DNA of 64,000 bases from Aquanectria penicillioides (Eukaryota; Ascomycota; Sordariomycetes; Hypocreales; Nectriaceae), in assembly GCA_003415625.1 (NCBI GenBank), contig PYIU01000005.1, positions 501,001 to 565,000 on the forward strand. The letters run 5' to 3'. A program made the position numbers and the translations under genes. Shown here piece after piece: positions 35,196-47,337 of this stretch; positions within the stretch are counted from its first letter, which is position 1, and each line of letters begins with the position of its first letter. The notes under the pieces are model-generated. The model was not told the origin of the DNA and searched no databases. It saw only the letters and a program-made list of their open reading frames with translations.

Positions 35196-37606
35196 ATGTC
35201 TCCGCATCCATGCAGAGATCCAATACCGGAGCCCCATCAGCAGAAACTGATTAAGGCATGCGCTACTTGCCATGCCCGCAAAGTAAAATGCGACGCGCCC
35301 ACCAGAGGCCTTCCGTGCAGTCGGTGCGCAGAGAAGGGCGACAGCTGCGTCCTGAAAGGTCGCCAACGCAGAAGGTAACAAAAGTTACAACACGCCTTGA
35401 TAAAGTAATAACGTATGAATATTCAACTGTTGCTTAGAATCCGGCCTAAACGGCCCCTTATAGAAGAGTCCAAGCATGCACCGTTGACTCCTGGGGTACT
35501 TGGAACATATGGATCAGATATTGTGAGCACTGTCGGCGGGTACGGTGCTTGTTTCACGTAACAACTATTCTAATCTCCTCGGCCTTCTAGAATCATTTTA
35601 GTTCTGGAACGACCCATCCTGTCGCGAATCATAGCCCAAGTGTCGCTTCAGATGTCCAGAGCAAAAGCTGTCATGATACCAACATAGATTGCGCCACAAA
35701 AAGCCCACGGACTGTTGTTGCCTCTGAAGATGGCCCCTGGAGAGAGATTAACTACAACAACGGAATACACTACTTGAGCATCTTAAACCAAGCCGTTGGC
35801 CAGGATGCGGCCAAAACAGGCAAACTCTTAACAATCAGCCCTAAAGGTACACCTACCAGTCGCCGACCCGTCGCTGAGGGTTTGGACGAAGTTGACTTTG
35901 AATTTCTTACAAAAAAGGGAGTTTTTACCCTCCCTTCACAATATTGCTTGTATGTCACGCCATATCCTTGTGTGTATCGTGTCTACACATCCCCTAAGCT
36001 GATAAGTTTGACAGAGACACATTGTTGAAGATCTACTTCGAGTTTGTCTACCCGTTTGCGCCCGTGTTGACTAGAGTTCAGTTCATTAGAGAGTATCGAG
36101 AAGGCTGTTACTCTGTCTTTCTAATGCAGGCGGTCCTTACTAGTGCAGTAGCTCATGCGCCAGATCACATTATCTCATCTTGTGGATTCACCTCCCGCTC
36201 TGCTGCACAGGAGTCGTTCTTCTCCAAAGCAAGATTACTATGCGATTTCAGTTGCGAGAAGAATCAACTCCATTTGCTACAGGGATCGCTCATCCTTGGT
36301 ACGGCAATGGTTCCACACTCCAAGGATAAAGACTTTCGTTATTGGTTCTACAATTCAATCCGTCTGGCAGTAGGAATGGAGCTACATAAATGGTACTTGA
36401 CTACTGATTAAGTTCATAGTCTGAATTATACTGACCATTTGAGCAGTCATACTTCACAGGGCATGGATTCAGAAAAGTCTAAATTGTTCAAGAGAATTTG
36501 GTGGGTACTCTATGTGAGTAATCGTATTTTGCACTATGAAATTCACAACTCCTAACTTCAATAGGCCCGTGATATTCTGTTATCACTATTTGGCACGCAG
36601 AACATCCGGCTGCTCGGAGATAGAGAGTACGATGTCAGTCCACTTACAGAGAACGACTGGGAAGCGGAGAATTTGTCTGAATACGACCGCTCTCTGTTAC
36701 CCATAGCTTCGTATCAGCAAAAACTATATTTTGTGGAATATTGTAAGATGGCAATGATAGGTTCGCAATGGTCGTAGTCAAATACTTCTTGAATCTGACA
36801 CTTTTTCAACAGGAGCGCAGTGCCTTTCAGCCGTGAAAGACCACCACAGGGATGATCCACAAACATTGACGGATCGTATTTCTTCCTGGAGATCGGCCTT
36901 ACCCGATCTCTTGGTCCGCAACCATGAGTCTCCCAACAATGTTTGGGGGACAGTCCTGTTGGCAATTAGTTATCGGTTTGAATGCATCTTACTGCGCTTA
37001 TTGCGAATATGGTGGCATCGCCGCGATGCTGCTTGGTATGAGTGGATAAAGAAAAGAATTCACTCTGCCATGTTCGAGCTCGACACCATTGCTGGCCGAA
37101 TGTGGATAAATGGACTGTTGCCAACATTGCCCCTGTCGTTGTAAGTACTAGTCATCTAAGCTTCTAACGTGCCCAGGGCCTCTACTGATGTGAGACATTG
37201 CGTTAGCAAATCGTGCATTCATACAGGCTTAGCTCTCCATATTGAAGTGGCTCTTGATGGGTCAGAATCTGAAATCAATAAGGCAACGTCACGTTTGGCC
37301 ATTCAGAGAGGGATGCTGCTAATGGAACAGCTGAAGGAGGACCCAGTTTTGCAGCAAGCTATTCCTATTTTTGAACGTGTTCTAATCCAGACGAAATTGA
37401 TGCGAGATGTCCCAGTCATCGAATCCCAGTTTGGGCTCTCGGGTCCACCAATGGGAGGCGGCCGAGGAAGCCAGTCGCCGTCTTCACATGCCCCTTTGGC
37501 TATTGAACTGGACACGGGGCCAGGCGGCCAAGCAACACAGGGCTCTTTGGGAGATTATGGATTGTGGTTTAAAGATTTTCTTGGATTCGACTTTTTAGAT
37601 ACCTAG
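35196..37606 (+). CDS. Zn2Cys6 transcription factor, cutinase-regulator (CTF1) like, fungal_trans domain
   Basis: Eight exons (35196-35374, 35438-35539, 35602-35949, 36015-36392, 36447-36513, 36565-36760, 36813-37140, 37207-37606) join in frame to 665 residues. The zinc cluster is CATCHARKVKCD then CSRCAEKGDSC, residues about 22-51, followed by a basic RQRRRIRPKRP linker. The fungal_trans domain is marked by IYFEFVYPFAPVLTRVQF, YWFYNSIRLAVGMELHK and the WW motif KRIWWVLYARDILLSLFG. The arrangement resembles CTF1-alpha-type regulators. The C-terminal part is Gly/Ser/Pro-rich with possible activation sequences (DYGLWFKDFLGFDFLD at the end). It is nuclear, and by position the likely regulator of the divergent MFS gene. 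Confidence 0.86.
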
Positions 37607-39563
37607 CAATCATCGAATGCAGCCTACGTTCTTGGCACCGGCTTGAGACCAGATGACAATGATTCCTTTCATTCCCTTCTACCAGCGACTGAGTTCGGTT
37701 CAATTCCTTTTGGTCTAAATATGCAAATTAATGGTAAGAATACCTGAATGCGCATAAAATTTCAAAAGAAAAAAGATGTCAAAACAAGATTAAATGCGTT
37801 CAGAACCCCGGAATGACCTTGGCAGTCTGTGGTATGGCTTGCGTCGGCCTATGCGTATTTCTTACTACAGAAGCTACGACGAATCGGCCTTCTGGTGGGA
37901 TATGCCTCCAGCCGGAGATAACAGGAATTGAAATGATCCATCTGCAGCTGTAATAATGGACCCCCTACGAAACGATGATGCATCTTTCGTGTGTTCACTA
38001 ATAATCCCGTTAGATGGTGCCAGTGCTTCGGCTGTTCTTCACATGTTCAATATTTATTGCTCCGGCTTCCTTGATTTGCCTGGAGTTATTTCGAGTGTTG
38101 AGAGACGCATTTTGTTCTCAATCCTTCACTGAAAAGCTAGCCGCTTCAAATGGACCCGTTGCACTTCACCAGGATAGCAGTTAGCATCTATTCAATGGCT
38201 TGAGCTGACCTACACCTGTGCTTAGGAGAATTGTACAAAAAGTCCCATAATACAATTGGAGCTGCAATATAAGTTAAGATAATGAGATCGATCTGTCCAC
38301 GTCTGCACATCGTCGAGTTGAAACGATGCATCGGAGCTAAGTGGGAGCTACTCCACAAGACTATTTACCTGATTCGATTCAAGCAAATCCCATTCTATCA
38401 TTGACTTGTCACGATGCTGTCCGTTTTCTTTTTCTTTTTCTAGCATAATATAGTGATCTAATTATTAATTCATGCATTGAACTGAGTTTACACACTTCAC
38501 AGATCCCCAACATTATAGGCAGAATAGTACCGATAGTCCGAGAGAGGAAAACACAAAGAAATTGTCATAAGAATCTGAAGATTGATAACATTTTCTAATT
38601 GAGTCAGCTTCCATCCAGTACGAATATGGTTTGTTACCCACTTATGCATTGTAGAGGAAATAAGGAAGTTGGACCCCGAATCGCGATGGCGTCATTCACA
38701 TAGCGGCTTTGCATCATCAGTATCCCACAGTAGGCCGACCCAGCCATAACCGAAAGAATCCACAATATATATCTAATGGATTGATTGATTGGAGAAACCC
38801 CGTAGGGCCTGTGGAGTTATCGAGATATTCTCATCGCGTTTCGCGGGCTTGGGGGCTCTCCTCAGCTGTTGGGTAGTACGTGTGGTCTCACATACGATGC
38901 AAAGTGATACGGGATATTGACGACTAGAAATTTTACATTTTAGACTCCAAAAGGGGATTTTCTCAAATACTATTTGGACCGGATGCAGTGTGCCGAGGAG
39001 AGGTAATTCCCAATACCCGGCAAACTCATATGAACGATGAGAGGATGTACGGAACTTTCCCGATAAGGAAATCCATGTCGAGAATTCATTGATAAGTGAA
39101 TGCAATGGTGCGCTAGTCTGGGGTGCATACAGCACAACCTCGAGTTGAGTAATTGAACGGCAAAATAACACCATCGTCCAGGTGGAGACCCAAGATCTCA
39201 CCCCGACACCGGCATACAACACCAGTAAATACGACAATTCATCGAGTCACGTCATCCTAAATGCGGGCGTGGGATATCTAACCTGAGTGTGATTCGGCAG
39301 TGGTCTTCATGACGCCATCCACTATAGACCCGCTAACTTCTCTTGTCATCAAACGTGGGATTGAACAAAACGAGCCCTCTTCCAAGTTAAATCGCCCTTC
39401 ATTGAATTATAGATGCATCTTCTACAGTCTTTTTTTCTCTTCCCTCCCAGTGCTGCTTGATAGCCATTCGGCACTCCAACTCGATTCAAACCTATTAATA
39501 CCCAAGCAGCTGCAATCGAAGCCATCACTTACCAAATTAGCCTCAGAAAGAAATTTAATCACG
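37607..39563. other. Intergenic, nearly 2 kb
   Basis: A 154-codon open frame on the minus strand (39237-38773) has no ATG start or recognisable domain and is probably chance. The frame of the next gene is open from about 39300, but its first well-placed ATG is at 39564. Confidence 0.45.
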
Positions 39564-41050
39564 ATGAGCTTTGGAGGTTCTTTTGTTGCACTCACTGCTG
39601 AGCCAACTGAAGATACTCAAATCCCAGGCATTGGGTCGATCCCTAGATATCAACCATTAGTCGCGCGACCAGACGAGATTCCTCGTTCTCTCCCATTCTC
39701 GTCAGACGACGCCATCGAGACATCAAGCCAATCATCAGAATCCGATTTTCCATTTCAAATACCCGATTCCCAGACCGTTTTGCTTCTTCACGGAGTGAGG
39801 CAAAAATACGAGTTAACCAATGGCCATCCCATCCCTACTGTAGTACATGACCATGAGCTACTGGTAAGAAACGGTACCATTGGGTTGAACCCTATTGATT
39901 GGAAATCACCGTGAGTTCCATTTCTCCGTAAGCATCAGCTATTTCTAATCAAAGATCCCCGCAGCGATTATGGATTTGGTATTCCGGAGCTTCCTTACAT
40001 CTCGGGACGGGAGTCATCGGGAACAGTTGTACAAGCGCCCAGGAGGGAATCAAGAGTAAAGGCCACCGACAAGGTTAGTACAATCCGCATCAGCTCTGGA
40101 CCAGGTAGAATCTAATCCCACGGCAGGTCATTGTTATTTCCACCGATTACCGAGACCTTCGCAAGGCCACATACCAAGAATACACCGTAGCGGCCGATTT
40201 CAACGTTGTCAGAATACCACAAGAGATCACGCCCAGCCAGGGAGCCACTCTCGGCGTGGCCTATGTCGCAGCATCATTGTCATTGGGTGTCTGTCTCGGT
40301 GTCGACTTCACCAATGTTTACAACGGCCCAAATATTCTTGAGCTCATCCGAGGTGTGCCCGAGTCATCACTACCAGAGGACATCAGGAACGAATGCTTGA
40401 GGGGCATACTACCTAATGAGGGGGCCAAGGCCGGAGACTGGATTGCGATCTGGGGCGGATCCTCCACATCAGCGAGCATCGCTGCACAGCTTGCTCGTCT
40501 AGCCGGCCTTAAGGTGGCCTTAGTGGTCGACAATGCGAAGCATGGACTTCGAATCTCGGAGAACCCCGTCCTCCGACCGGACTTGCTTGTCGACAGCCAC
40601 GATCCGGAGCGTGCCATTACCATCCTCCGAGCCAACACCAAGGGAAAACTACGCTTCGGTATTGATACTCGAGGTAAGGACACTGCCGAACTTCTCCTCC
40701 GCGCCTTGGGCCCCGAGGACGCCCAAAAGCAGATCCCCGTCAACTCTCCTCCCAGCACTCCTCCCACCGAACCCACAATCCCTGCTCACCTTGTTGGTAT
40801 GAGCGGCCTGCCCAAGCGGGAACAAGCTGGTGTCATCTTCCATACTATGCCAGTGAAGCTATACCACGAAGTGTCCGAGATTGGCGAGGCCCTATCCAGC
40901 TGGCTAGAAACACTGCTGGCAACTCGGGCTGTTGTCCCGCCTAGAATTATTGATATTGAGGACGGATTTCACAATGTAAATAAGGGACTAGATCGCATGC
41001 GAAGAGGAGAAATTAGCGGAGGCAAACTCCTCGTCGATTTAGGCGCATAG
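39564..41050 (+). CDS. MDR-superfamily (zinc-binding alcohol dehydrogenase-like) oxidoreductase
   Basis: Exons 39564-39910, 39965-40073 and 40127-41050 give 459 residues. The GroES-like domain shows DHELLVRNGTIGLNPIDWKSP and YISGRESSGTVVQAP. The Rossmann domain follows with GDWIAIWGGSSTSASIAAQLA and GLKVALVVD. The structural and catalytic zinc Cys/His sets of classical alcohol dehydrogenases are absent, as in quinone- or enoyl-reductase-like MDRs. An N-terminal extension of about 75 residues rich in Ser/Pro precedes the domain. Members reduce activated double bonds or quinones with NAD(P)H. It lies 2 kb from the Zn2Cys6 gene on the same strand and may belong to the MFS/regulator module. Starting further upstream would add an unlikely leader. 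Confidence 0.87.
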
Positions 41051-41217
41051 ATACATAGATATTTTCCCTGAAAATAAATAAAGAAATGTTCAAGACAACT
41101 ATCAAACCATTCTTGCTTAGTAGATTTGATATAATTCAACCCTCTTTTTACCCACCATCGTCATTTCATCTTTCCACATTGTGCGCTAATTCTTTCTTTG
41201 TTGTACTTGCCTCGCTC

Positions 41218-41685
41218 CTACAAACGCATCCATGAGTCCGCAACGCCAGAACATTTGAGACACCACAGGTTGTCGACCTTAAGAATATCCACCACGCCTC
41301 CTTTGTCGTCCTTGACACTAACAGGAACTTCGAAAACAAGCTCACATTCCTCGCAGTACAGAGGAAATACACCGTTCGGAAGCGCGTTGCAGTCAAAACA
41401 CCAGCCAGGTCCTAGGTGTAACGTGCGGCGACCACATCTTCGGCAATCGTCGAGATAAGAGTCGTGCGTTTGCTTCTGACAACTTTTCTTAGCATATTTA
41501 GCTGTCATACATCTATTGCAAGTATCACTAACCCCGAGGAAAGGCTTTTCACAGTCTTTACAATCCTTCGCAGGAGGCATGAACGCCGGGGAGAGGTGAC
41601 CCCGCAGAAATGACTGCCGAATAAAGATTCCCCCTTCGGTAGTGGGTTTAGGCTTTTTAGTCATATTTTCTTTGGTTGATGCCAT
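41218..41685 (-). CDS. Small Cys-rich protein with six CxxC knuckles, unknown
   Basis: Single exon, 155 residues from the ATG at 41685. Six CxxC pairs are present: CKDC, CNRC, CRRC, CFDC, CEEC and CLKC, enough for three zinc ribbons or treble-clef sites. A basic N-terminus (KENMTKKPKPT) precedes them. I do not recognise the family. The even spread of knuckles makes chance unlikely, so it is probably a real zinc-binding protein. It is head-to-head with an uncharacterised stretch and about 0.9 kb from the NACHT relic. Confidence 0.6.
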   Translation of the reverse strand: MASTKENMTKKPKPTTEGGIFIRQSFLRGHLSPAFMPPAKDCKDCEKPFLGVSDTCNRCMTAKYAKKSCQKQTHDSYLDDCRRCGRRTLHLGPGWCFDCNALPNGVFPLYCEECELVFEVPVSVKDDKGGVVDILKVDNLWCLKCSGVADSWMRL

Positions 41686-42548
41686 ATTTGGAGCTTGGTA
41701 ATACGTTTAGGTGCGTCGGGAACCGGTCATTCTAGCATCAGATCCTGCCTTGCGTCTCTTATAACTTGGATAAGTCCGGTGATGGAAATGTTCGAGATGT
41801 TTCCAAGGCTGAATAAAACTGTTCTCAATACATTTTGGCACGGAAGAGACTAAAATTTTAGCATTCGTGGCATCCTGATGTGGTCTTTGTTTGGGTTGGG
41901 CGTCGCTTTCACGTGGCCTGTACATCAAGTAGAACAAAGAAACGAGTTTGCTGTTCATAAGAAGGCACGTGCAAGACTGCGCAATCGCCACGCGAAGCAG
42001 TGCCAGGAATTTTACTGTTTACTCTATGTTAATGAAGAGATGTTTCCAGATTTCGCATACGTTGATATTGAGTATCTAGTTGGGAACGGATGGGAAAAGT
42101 TCGAGGCATCTCCGACTCTCATCTCACCAGCCAATCATCAACCCAAGAACGACCGCCAACTCTAGACAAAATTACATGAAAAAAGGAGACAAAAAAAAGC
42201 CGTTTAGGCATTACTTCGAAGACAGAAAGCAGGAGTGATAGGGTGCACTCACCCTTGTGAAGCTTAGAGTGATGGGGTTTAGCCTCATGGGTGGCTGAGT
42301 TGGGTTGGGGCCACAGGCCCCCTGTTCTGGGCTGAAACCCCCCTTCAATAAGGCTTCGTTGCCTTTCCAAGGCCTGTGTCCTAGCAGCCTGATATCGATG
42401 GTTGGCCTCGTTCAAAAGTCGCTGGTGTATGATAGATTGAGCGACTTTCTTACCGAATATGCTTCTGTCAAGTGCCGCAACCTAAATCAATGAGCATAAT
42501 TTCCTATCATGCGAAAATAATCGTGTCGTCTATTTTCGTGCCGCTGCC
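41686..42548. other. Intergenic or unrecognised sequence before the NACHT relic
   Basis: Open frames exist at 41878-42165 (+) and 42415-42119 (-), without recognisable domains. The plus frame reads fairly protein-like (FYCLLYVNEEMFPDFAYVDI), so a small lineage-specific gene or relic cannot be ruled out. Confidence 0.35.
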
Positions 42549-45078
42549 ATGGCCATTAAGGGATCTGGGCCACCGCCTTTGTGGCTCCAGGAAGCATTCG
42601 ATAATGTGAGGACAGGGTTCCTAAAAGGCCTAAATGGTACAAGCATGCTTGATCTCTCAAATTGCATGTCTATCGACGATGTTTACCATGAGGTAGAGAT
42701 GGTTTAAAAGAAGCAAGGGAAATCCAAGACACTCTGTGGTCTTGGAAGGATTGATCTGTGCCTAGATCTATTCCACCAGTATACCGATATCATTGAGGTT
42801 TTTGTGCAGGCGAAGCCTGATATACTGGCTCTAATATGGGTAATCGATGACTTCGCAATCAAAACGATCGGGTTGCCCACTAACACATACCCAAAAGTCC
42901 AATCAAAACAATTCTAAAGGTGAGAGTGGTTGTATGGAGCAAATTCATCAACCTAGTTTCGTTCATCGGTATCTTGATGTTAATTTCTGAACCAGTTATC
43001 AAGTAACACGGCCGGGGCGTTTGAAAAGTTTGTCAAAGTTCTAATTGACATGTTTAAAAAGTTCACTAAGCTGTTCGAACAAAACGAACAAATCTTGAAG
43101 ATCCTGGTCCTGTTCTATAAGGACATGTTGCAGATATATGTTCTCGCACTCAACTTCTTCAAATGAAGTGAGTAGCTGGTATGATTCTTAGCCGATTTAC
43201 TAACGTATGGAAGAATGGGGACTCGTTCGAGAATCGCCTTGGCCGCTTCCCTCCGGGAAGCTGAAAGTCATCTGTGCCAGAATAAGTAGCCATAAAGAAC
43301 TTTTCCAAAATCAAGTCACGCTCTAGGAAGTCAATGGAGCTTCTGAAGCCCGCAGAAAGGACGGCCTAGAACGTGAGCGGGTCCGTATCGAAACAGATCG
43401 GCAAAAGTTTCGTGATATGAGAACCGAGCTTGCGCCACGCTTTTGCCACGAAGATGTCAATACCCTTCTCAAGTCCTGTCTTCCGGAGTCCGGAAATTGG
43501 ATACAAGGCCATTCTACGTTCCAAGCTTGGATCGACGAGGTTGCTTCATGCCGAAGTCTCTGGCTGAGGGGGATTCCTGGTGCTGGTATGTCGCTGGGCA
43601 TTCGCTAGTGCGTACAGAACACGAAGTACTAATATAAGACTCCACGCAAATCAAGGCTTTCGGCAAGAGTCGTGAAAACTATTTGTAAAGAAGGATACAA
43701 CGTCGCGTTTGCGTTCCTCCGTCACGATGCCCCCCCATACAACAAGCCGTTTCGAGTATTACAGTCCATCATTTTCCAACTGCTCCTCGAAAACGAGCCG
43801 CTCCAACCCCTCATTCATGAAAAATATATTTGAATTATCGTAAACTTACAAGCAGCGTGGAATTTTTACGAGCCATCATCGGCAGTCCAGCCGACAACAT
43901 CAACCAAACGCACATTGTTATCGACGGGGTAGACGAAGTTGCCAAAGATGAGTACACAACTCTCCTCAGGTCACTATTAAGCGTAGTCGAAGCCACATCG
44001 ACCCTTAGACTTCTTGTTGCGAGCTGTGCTGAGCGTCCCATCTCACTGCTGCTGGATTGAGTTGACCCACAATCAGGATTCACGACCACAACGGGGATGA
44101 TATTGCGCATTGTGTAACTACGGAGACCCAGGCTTGGCTAACGAGGTTCCGAGAAATGAGCAAACGCCAAGGCAAAATCTTGCAACTTGAACTTAGCATA
44201 AGTAATATAGCAGCGAATTCCGAAGGTATGGATTTTGATGGCGAGCTTACTTCATTAAACGCACCATATCTTGACAGCCCTTAGGAATGATCCTATACGC
44301 CCTACTTGTTCTCTAGATTATAGTGAAGCAGGAAACTCTAGCAAAGGCATTAAAAGAGCCCCAAAACCTTCCACAGGGCCGCGATGAGGCGTCAGTGTAT
44401 TGACTCCAAGTCAGAATTCGTCTACCCGATGATCAGCTATGGGCGGGTGTTGAAAATATTTACCTGTGACTCCACCAACAGACCGATTATCCGGACGATT
44501 TTACAATGGGTAGGGTGCGCAATAACGTCATTGACTACTCGCGAGATGCTTCAGATCCTTGCGATAGAACCGAGATACCACGGCTTTGCTGATGAAACCG
44601 TGGTATTCCGCGATATCGAAGCAACTTGCAGTCCCATTATTGAAATACGTAATGAGTTCGTGCACTTTACTCACTTCACGGCTAAAGAGTAAGGTATCTT
44701 CATTTCTAACCCCCATTGATGCTTCTCACTGACCAAACTGTTAGGTTCGTTTTCAACGACAAGAGTGGGGTATTTGTCGATATTACAACCGCCCATCTCC
44801 AAGCATTGAACACTTGCCTGTCCTATCTGTCTTTTGACTGTTTCGTGAACCCAAAGGAGCCTATGATTTCATTAATATTATCTGGAAAGTTCACCTTTTC
44901 CTCCTATGCCTACCGTAACTAGGCGGAACATGTTCAGCACTACTCCAAGCATCTCACACCTCAACGGAGACACACCATCATACGCCGCCTTAAGCACTTC
45001 ATGGGCGATGTTGCTAAAGACAATTGGAAGGAATTCCCCCCAGAGTCTTTCTGGCTCGAGCTTAAGACGGGAGCATAG
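42549..45078 (+). pseudogene. Decayed NACHT-domain (NLR/STAND-like) gene
   Basis: Plus-strand segments spell a typical fungal NACHT protein in order. The N-terminal domain starts MAIKGSGPPPLWLQEAFDNV, then GLGRIDLCLDLFHQYTDIIEVF and KPDILALIWG. Next come LVLFYKDMLQIYVLALNFFK, the Walker A start LWLRGIPGAG at about 43560-43590, a split continuation KSRLSARVVKTICKEG, the Walker B HIVIDGVDEV at about 43912-43941, and a post-NACHT region LQWVGCAITSLTTREMLQIL and FVHFTHFTAKE. The frame is broken by TAA at 42705, a frameshift near 43833, TAG at 44920 and TAG at 45076. Two of the stops are at places where the family has Gln or Trp. Some introns look intact (after TAKE). Working relatives are intracellular nonself-recognition sensors. 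Confidence 0.82.
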
Positions 45079-45659
45079 ATGGCAGAAACACTCAAGAATT
45101 TCTCGCCTCCTGCAGTTAGTTCATCGGGGGGTGAATATGGGGGCTACTCGATTACAGTGGTGAGTAATGTCCGACTTGGAGACTATTTACAATGACTATC
45201 AGAAGCTAAACCAATTAGGACCTTACCATCTTGTCCGGGAAGATTTCTTGAGTTCCACAGAACAGTCGAGGCGTTAATATCTGACGGTACACACCACAGT
45301 AGCAATTGTTATTGCTCTGATGTATTCGATATTTAAGGCGAAAGGTTGTTTCACTACAATCGATACTACTACAAGCATTTTCGGGACGGGTGCTATAACC
45401 ACACACACACATAACCCTGAGGTCTTGTCCCTGCGGTGCAATGCAAGAATTCAAATCAAGGAAATTTAGCCTGGTTCTGATTCGTTCTCTAAACGGCCAA
45501 GGCCGATTCTGCCATTGTATTTCGTGTATATTCTATCGCGGCTCTCTCCTTGTCCACGTCTTTTACCCGTCACAACATCTGTTTACACACAGGCGAATAC
45601 TCAAGCATCGCATCCCTCTATTCAGTCGTCGTCCCGTACATCAATCAAGCAATGAATTA
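45079..45659. other. Intergenic
   Basis: Between the NACHT relic and the 3' end of sidF. Nothing recognisable apart from a short AC repeat near 45402-45412. Confidence 0.5.
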
Positions 45660-47337
45660 TCATAGAGCAGGTCCTTGCCACTGCTCTCGGCGCATTCGCA
45701 CATACCACGATTGCTTGTGGGGGAAAGCAATTTGTTTCTCCGAGCAAATCCGCAAAACTCGAGACGCTGCAAGAATCTAAGGTTTATCGTCAGCACACAA
45801 GCATCACTGTTTGTCCACGAGGTTTCTTACCTAGCATTGTCAATTCTTGGCTCAAGGCAGACATTCATGGTACGATAGTCTGCGATGAGGCACCAATGCA
45901 CCAATCCTGACAGCCATATTGGGACTCGGCCTCGAGCCCATTCTTCGCCAATTAGCACATGCAGGCCTCTATCCCAGTCTGCCGTTTCGGCACCAAGCTG
46001 ACGGCCGAGGATGTCCTCCTTGACCCAGTAGATTTCAAAATATCCAAAAGGCACGCCATCCCACTGTCCAATTACCGGGAATGAATGTGGTTGCTTCAAA
46101 TTGTTTGTCAAAAAGTCCGGGCTGTAGTCGTTCCAAAACTCTTTGACACGCGGCTTCGCCATCCATTTGTCCAGGAGGGCATTGTCGCTGAGCAAGCTGA
46201 GCTCAGCACCGCTCTCGGGCGGCTTGGATCCTACCGGGCCGTAGTAGGGCACGGGCTTCGGAGAGGCTGAGGCAACCCGGAATGACAAATACTGGCCGAC
46301 GCTAGGGACAAATCGAGTATAGAAGACCTCTCCCATCCTCGGCGGCTTGGGTCGAAGCGGGTGCCGAATGTTGTTGGTAAAGATGTATTGCAGCGGTGCA
46401 GGCGGGTAGTAAGTTGGGAGATGGGAGCTCGACGCAAAGGGGCCGGGTGCGCAGTTGGCCAATATTCCCCCCATAGATGTCGGGATCGGTCCGCCGGGAA
46501 GGTCGCTGTCCAGGCGTCCTCCCAGGGACGTGTGCGAAGAGTGGAGAGACTGTCGGACGGGGCTTTGAGGATCGATCGGCGACCCGGGGCGGCTTCCAGT
46601 GACGGGGGTCCCGGCGGTTGAACCCAGGCCCTTGTTGGGCTGCAGAGCGAAGAGGAACAGGCGTCCGGGGAGCTGCCAGAACATTCGGCGGGTTACAAAC
46701 ATGTGGTTCCAGTCCTCGCCGTTATCGTCGAGGCTCGTGCCCACGGCGGTGCTATCGGAGGCGATAAGGCCCATCCGCTCCAGCTTGGGGATCAGATTCC
46801 GGCCCCGCAGGACGCCGTCGCGCTTGATGTTGATCCTCCACTCGCCCCGGGGCTTTGCCCCGACGGGGGTGGCCTTTGCAGCGTCGGCGGGGACCTGTGG
46901 ATCGGGCTCGGGCTGGTGAAAGTACCAGTAGAGGGTGATCCACAGCATCATAGCGATTTGACGGGTGGGGCTGGCGGCCGGCTTGAACTCGGAGTTGGGG
47001 GGTTCGCGATGGAGGAGATGAAGAGGTTGTCGCCCTGCAGCGTCGGCCTGGAGTAGGAGTGAATGTGCCGCTTGACACGGCTCCCTGCACCTGCAGCAGC
47101 GGGCGCGGGCGTGGCCGCATCGCCATCGATCGCCACGCCGTCGCTGTATTCATCGTCGTCGTCATCGTGGTTATGGTGGTCGTCGCGGTCGCAGTCGGAG
47201 TTTAGGACGACGTTCCATCCAGCGGGGAACGCATGGTGGTGGGCGTTGAGCTCGTGGCTCTGGAAGCCAAGGCCGGCAAAAACAGATTTGACGGTAAAAG
47301 TCTGGCCGTCGGGCAGGTGTATGACTTGGGGCGCCAT
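45660..47337 (-). CDS. sidF: SidF-like hydroxyornithine transacylase (siderophore biosynthesis), two frame breaks
   Basis: The start is ACCATGG at 47337. Sequence reads QVIHLPDGQTFTVKSVFAGLGF, FISSIANPP, then in the next frame MMLWITLYWYFHQPEP, GEDWNHMFVTRRMFWQLPGR, the acyl-CoA-binding GNAT region WDGVPFGYFEIYWVKED and WDRGLHVLIGEE. A 54 bp intron (45830-45777) leads to the C-terminal AFPHKQSW motif. This order matches SidF, which transfers anhydromevalonyl from CoA to N5-hydroxyornithine in triacetylfusarinine synthesis, in peroxisomes in Aspergillus. Two single-base deficits break the frame: one at the C/G run at 46997-47002, one near 45735-45737. The exon sum is 1624 bases, exactly two short of a multiple of three, so sequencing error is likely and the gene may be intact (about 541 residues). 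Confidence 0.87.

Noticed and set aside
38773..39237. 154-codon minus-strand frame
   Set aside because: No ATG at its start and no recognisable domain; in a 2 kb intergenic region.
33094..41050. Full secondary-metabolite gene cluster
   Set aside because: No PKS, NRPS, terpene synthase or prenyltransferase is present in the window.
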